Positions 32,702-34,602 of a stretch of 34,602 nt of DNA are shown here, in pieces (position 1 is the stretch's first letter; each line of letters begins with the position of its first letter). Position numbers and translations under genes: made by a program. The stretch comes from Lewinellaceae bacterium (GTDB lineage Bacteria; Bacteroidota; Bacteroidia; Chitinophagales; Saprospiraceae): the NCBI GenBank assembly GCA_024642625.1, contig JAHEAU010000010.1, positions 1-34,602 on the forward strand. Direction: 5' to 3'. Below the pieces are notes generated by a model. The model ran no database searches, was not told the DNA's origin, and saw only the letters and a list, made by a program, of their open reading frames with translations.

Positions 32702-33927
32702 AGACCTCCTGGGCCGCCCATTCTTCCAGCCCAGTAAGTGCCAAGTGCTGCAACAAAAGCAATGCAAGCGATCACATACCATAATGTACGAAAACCAAAA
32801 TGATCGGCAACGTACAGACCAAGGAGAGGTGCCAGAATGGTTGTAATAGCAAAACTCATGGTATAATAGGACATATACTGCCCCCGGGTCTTTCCTGTAG
32901 AGCGCCCCATGGCGTAACTGTTGGAAAAAGGAAAATTGAGCATTTCACCAATAGTCAGCAGGCTCATACAGATAATAGTAATGCCAACCCAAGTGGCATG
33001 CAGATTCAGACTGAGATAGGCCAAACCGATGATGACTGCACCGATGCACATCAGCCAAATTTTGTGAAAACGGCCTTCCAGAATATATACCAGAGTCACT
33101 TCTGACAGACCGATGGCAAGTCCATTTAAAGCCAATAACAGACCAATCTGATCCTCACTCATCCCCAAATGGGTTTTGCAAAAGACGGGTAGTGTATGGA
33201 TAAACTGCATGAAGCAAAGTGCTACCAGGGTCATCATGGCCATGAACAGCAGAAAGGGGCGGTCTTTGTAAGGCGGAGTATGAATGGTATCCGGTGGATC
33301 TTCTATTGCCTCATTGTTATTTGCCTTTCGTGGTGGCAAAAAGATGCGCATGACGATTGCGGCCAGAACGCAAGTCAATCCATCTGCCAGAAAAAGTAGT
33401 GAATAGCCCATACTTGCCGCCAGAAAGCCGCCAATGGCAGGCCCAACAGACCATCCCAAATTGATCGCCATCCGCACCAGGGCCAATGATCGGGTAATAT
33501 TTTCCGGTTTGCTATACACACCAACAGCCACAAAATTGGCGGGCCGGAACGCATCGGCAACGGTGCTCAGAATGAAAACGCCGATGCTCAATGCCCACAA
33601 AGACTGCAGAAACATTAACCCGACAAAGACAAACCCACTGAGAAAGAGCGACCAGAATTGGACCTGGTAAAACCCGATTTTATCCGTCAGTCTCCCTCCA
33701 ATCCAGGCTCCCAATAATGACCCCAGACCAAAGGCGCCCATCACCCACCCGGCTTGTTGCAATGAAAATTGGCGATCTACAGTCAGATAGACAGTCATAA
33801 ATGGGATGACCATTGTCCCACTTCTGTTGATAAACGTGACCAACGCCAGTAGCCAAACATTTGCTGACAAACCGCGAAAGGCATTATAAAATACCCGGAG
33901 AGGGGTGCGTTGAATTATTCCGAACAT
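32632..33927 (-). CDS. MFS transporter
   Basis: A 431-residue major facilitator with about 12 hydrophobic segments. The loop after TM2 has G-G-R-L-T-D-K-I-G, a typical MFS signature, and the central loop (about residues 200-225, R-K-A-N-N-N-E-A-I-E-D) is cytosolic. The end of the protein (V-T-G-K-L-S-I-N-A-A-Q-T-G-S) is encoded opposite the 3-prime end of the RluA gene. It resembles MdtH-like drug exporters, but the substrate is unknown. The frame opens with TTG at 33936; ATG 33927 is preferred. A TACCTTTG core lies 6 bases upstream of it, so the transcript may be leaderless or nearly so. Confidence 0.9.
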   Translation of the reverse strand: MFGIIQRTPLRVFYNAFRGLSANVWLLALVTFINRSGTMVIPFMTVYLTVDRQFSLQQAGWVMGAFGLGSLLGAWIGGRLTDKIGFYQVQFWSLFLSGFVFVGLMFLQSLWALSIGVFILSTVADAFRPANFVAVGVYSKPENITRSLALVRMAINLGWSVGPAIGGFLAASMGYSLLFLADGLTCVLAAIVMRIFLPPRKANNNEAIEDPPDTIHTPPYKDRPFLLFMAMMTLVALCFMQFIHTLPVFCKTHLGMSEDQIGLLLALNGLAIGLSEVTLVYILEGRFHKIWLMCIGAVIIGLAYLSLNLHATWVGITIICMSLLTIGEMLNFPFSNSYAMGRSTGKTRGQYMSYYTMSFAITTILAPLLGLYVADHFGFRTLWYVIACIAFVAALGTYWAGRMGGPGGLQVTGKLSINAAQTGSSSDTGAT

Positions 33928-33933
33928 GGGAGG

Positions 33934-33941
33934 CAAAGGTA
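33934..33941 (-). promoter_or_regulatory. Bacteroidota-type -7 promoter element (TACCTTTG)
   Basis: Exact match to the TAnnTTTG core on the minus strand, ending only 6 bases before the MFS start codon. Transcription would start at or within a few bases of the ATG. Confidence 0.55.
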
Positions 33942-34014
33942 GCCGTTTGGGAAATATGTGGGGGGAAGGGATTTCTGGTTCCTAATTCCTAATTTCTTCG
34001 TTTCTAGTTCCTAG

Positions 34015-34110
34015 TTCCTAGTTGTCTCCAGGCCTGGAAGTTGATATTGAACGACCGGCAGTAGTGATAACCTCACCCCCCGCCCTCTCCTTTATCAAGG
34101 AGAGGGAGCT
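34015..34110. repeat. Dispersed repeat with CCCTCTCCTT hairpin, copy 1
   Basis: Bases 34015-34080 match 34537-34602 at all but two positions (both C to T). The unit continues through CCCTCTCCTT, loop, AAGGAGAGGG and AGCTTGA, which are also found in copy 2 (from 34400). Confidence 0.9.
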
Positions 34111-34191
34111 TGACTCACTTTATTGTTAGGCATCTCCTCCAATTGTTTGAATCAATCCTTGGTTAGAGCGTCCCTCCAGAATATGTAAGAG

Positions 34192-34238
34192 ACCCTAGAG
34201 GGGTCCAATATCAATAGCCCCGGGTTTTAACCCGGGGT
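34192..34238. repeat. Double-hairpin repeat, family 2 (diverged)
   Basis: Hairpin 1 pairs GACCC with GGGGTC around TAGA. Hairpin 2 pairs CCCCGGGTT (34218-34226) with AACCCGGGG (34229-34237). The spacer contains CAATATCAATA. Same order as the element at 25866, but with longer second arms. Confidence 0.55.
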
Positions 34239-34257
34239 AACAGTCCAATACAATTCC

Positions 34258-34302
34258 GTTTTGGCGACATTTTTGCCGGAACCGCAAAAATGGTGACAAA
34301 AC
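34258..34302. repeat. Inverted repeat with 19-base arms
   Basis: GTTTTGGCGACATTTTTGC (34258-34276) and GCAAAAATGGTGACAAAAC (34284-34302) pair at 16 of 19 positions around a 7-base loop. The TTTTGGCGACA word also occurs near 26493, in the first repeat cluster. Confidence 0.75.
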
Positions 34303-34399
34303 ATCCCAGGACGCAAATCTGGTTTTTCTGAATTCCCAATCCATTTGGTCTTATTCCTGATTATCGAGAAAGACGGATTATATGGGCACCTTCAGACTT

Positions 34400-34465
34400 G
34401 GCAGCAGTTATAACCTCACCCCCCGCCCTCTCCTTTCCAAGGAGAGGGAGCTTGATCCTCTTTAT
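34400..34465. repeat. Dispersed repeat with CCCTCTCCTT hairpin, copy 2
   Basis: Lacks the first 40 or so bases of copy 1 but shares GGCAG, AGT, ATAACCTCACCCCCCG, the hairpin arms CCCTCTCCTT and AAGGAGAGGG, and AGCTTGA. Confidence 0.8.
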
Positions 34466-34536
34466 TCTGAGGCATAGAAAACTGGACTTGCAAGTCCACC
34501 ATTTTGAAGGTTCCCCCTCTCCACCCTCGGGGTAGT

Positions 34537-34602
34537 TTCCTAGTTGTTTCCAGGCCTGGAAGTTGATATTGAACGACTGGCAGTAGTGATAACCTCACCC
34601 CC
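34537..34602. repeat. Dispersed repeat, copy 3, cut by window end
   Basis: Identical to the first 66 bases of copy 1 except for two substitutions. The hairpin that follows in copy 1 would lie beyond the window edge. Confidence 0.9.

Larger units (their letters stand above)
33928..34602. other. Repeat-rich intergenic region at the window end
   Basis: 675 bases without a supportable gene. It contains a TTCCTAG-type short tandem (about 33979-34024), three related repeat copies (34015, 34400 and 34537) carrying a CCCTCTCCTT hairpin, a double-hairpin element of family 2 and a 19-base-arm inverted repeat at 34258-34302. Copy 3 is cut by the window edge. Confidence 0.6.

Overview
The window looks like a chromosomal segment of a free-living member of the Bacteroidota, probably close to the Saprospiria, though the rank below phylum is inference. 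The support is: TAnnTTTG promoter cores a few bases upstream of several start codons, few Shine-Dalgarno sites, a DUF5606 protein, a DUF2723/GT117 membrane protein, a fused E1 alpha/beta 2-oxoacid dehydrogenase, and a short DUF4834-like peptide. No phage, plasmid, transposase or CRISPR array was found. Most of the window is ordinary core metabolism and envelope biology.

Layout. 1-2.2 kb: a small conserved protein and an EamA-type transporter, separated by a repeat-rich gap with a possible gene remnant. 2.2-8.4 kb, plus strand: a TPR protein, an ECF sigma factor with a small anti-sigma-like protein lacking zinc ligands, release factor 1, the fused E1 enzyme and DUF5606. 8.6-9.5 kb: an unrecognised secreted protein ending in a strong terminator. 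9.5-16.7 kb, minus strand: an apparent five-gene operon, read as MerR/B12-fold regulator, unrecognised lipoprotein, membrane fusion protein, RND pump, TolC. 16.8-21.1 kb, plus: two coupled amidohydrolase-superfamily proteins with three domains, only one of which keeps metal ligands. 21.5-24.8 kb: two lipoproteins, tRNA-Arg(CCG), a small anti-sigma-like protein and an HtrA protease. 24.9-25.5 kb: an HD-fold protein. 25.5-26.7 kb: a 1.2 kb convergent gap full of repeats and hairpins. 26.7-31.7 kb, minus: a GT117 protein, RpiB and an M28 peptidase as one transcription unit. 31.9-33.9 kb: a 48-residue membrane peptide overlapping an RluA-type pseudouridine synthase, convergent with an MFS transporter. 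33.9-34.6 kb: a second repeat cluster running off the window.

How the genes work together. Many neighbours overlap by 1 to 17 bases, so translational coupling is common (E1/DUF5606, lipoprotein/adaptor, RND/TolC, the two amidohydrolases, GT117/RpiB, small peptide/RluA). The most interesting unit is the efflux operon: its first gene is a MerR regulator of the CarH/LitR fold in which both hallmark histidines of the cobalamin-binding region are replaced (Wx9E-S instead of Wx9E-H, and E-S-Q-E instead of E-x-H-E), and its second is a lipoprotein of unknown function coupled to the pump. The other unusual layer is the non-coding DNA: intergenic gaps carry several dispersed repeat families, including an inverted pair of double-hairpin elements that could be a REP/BIME-like or MITE-like unit.
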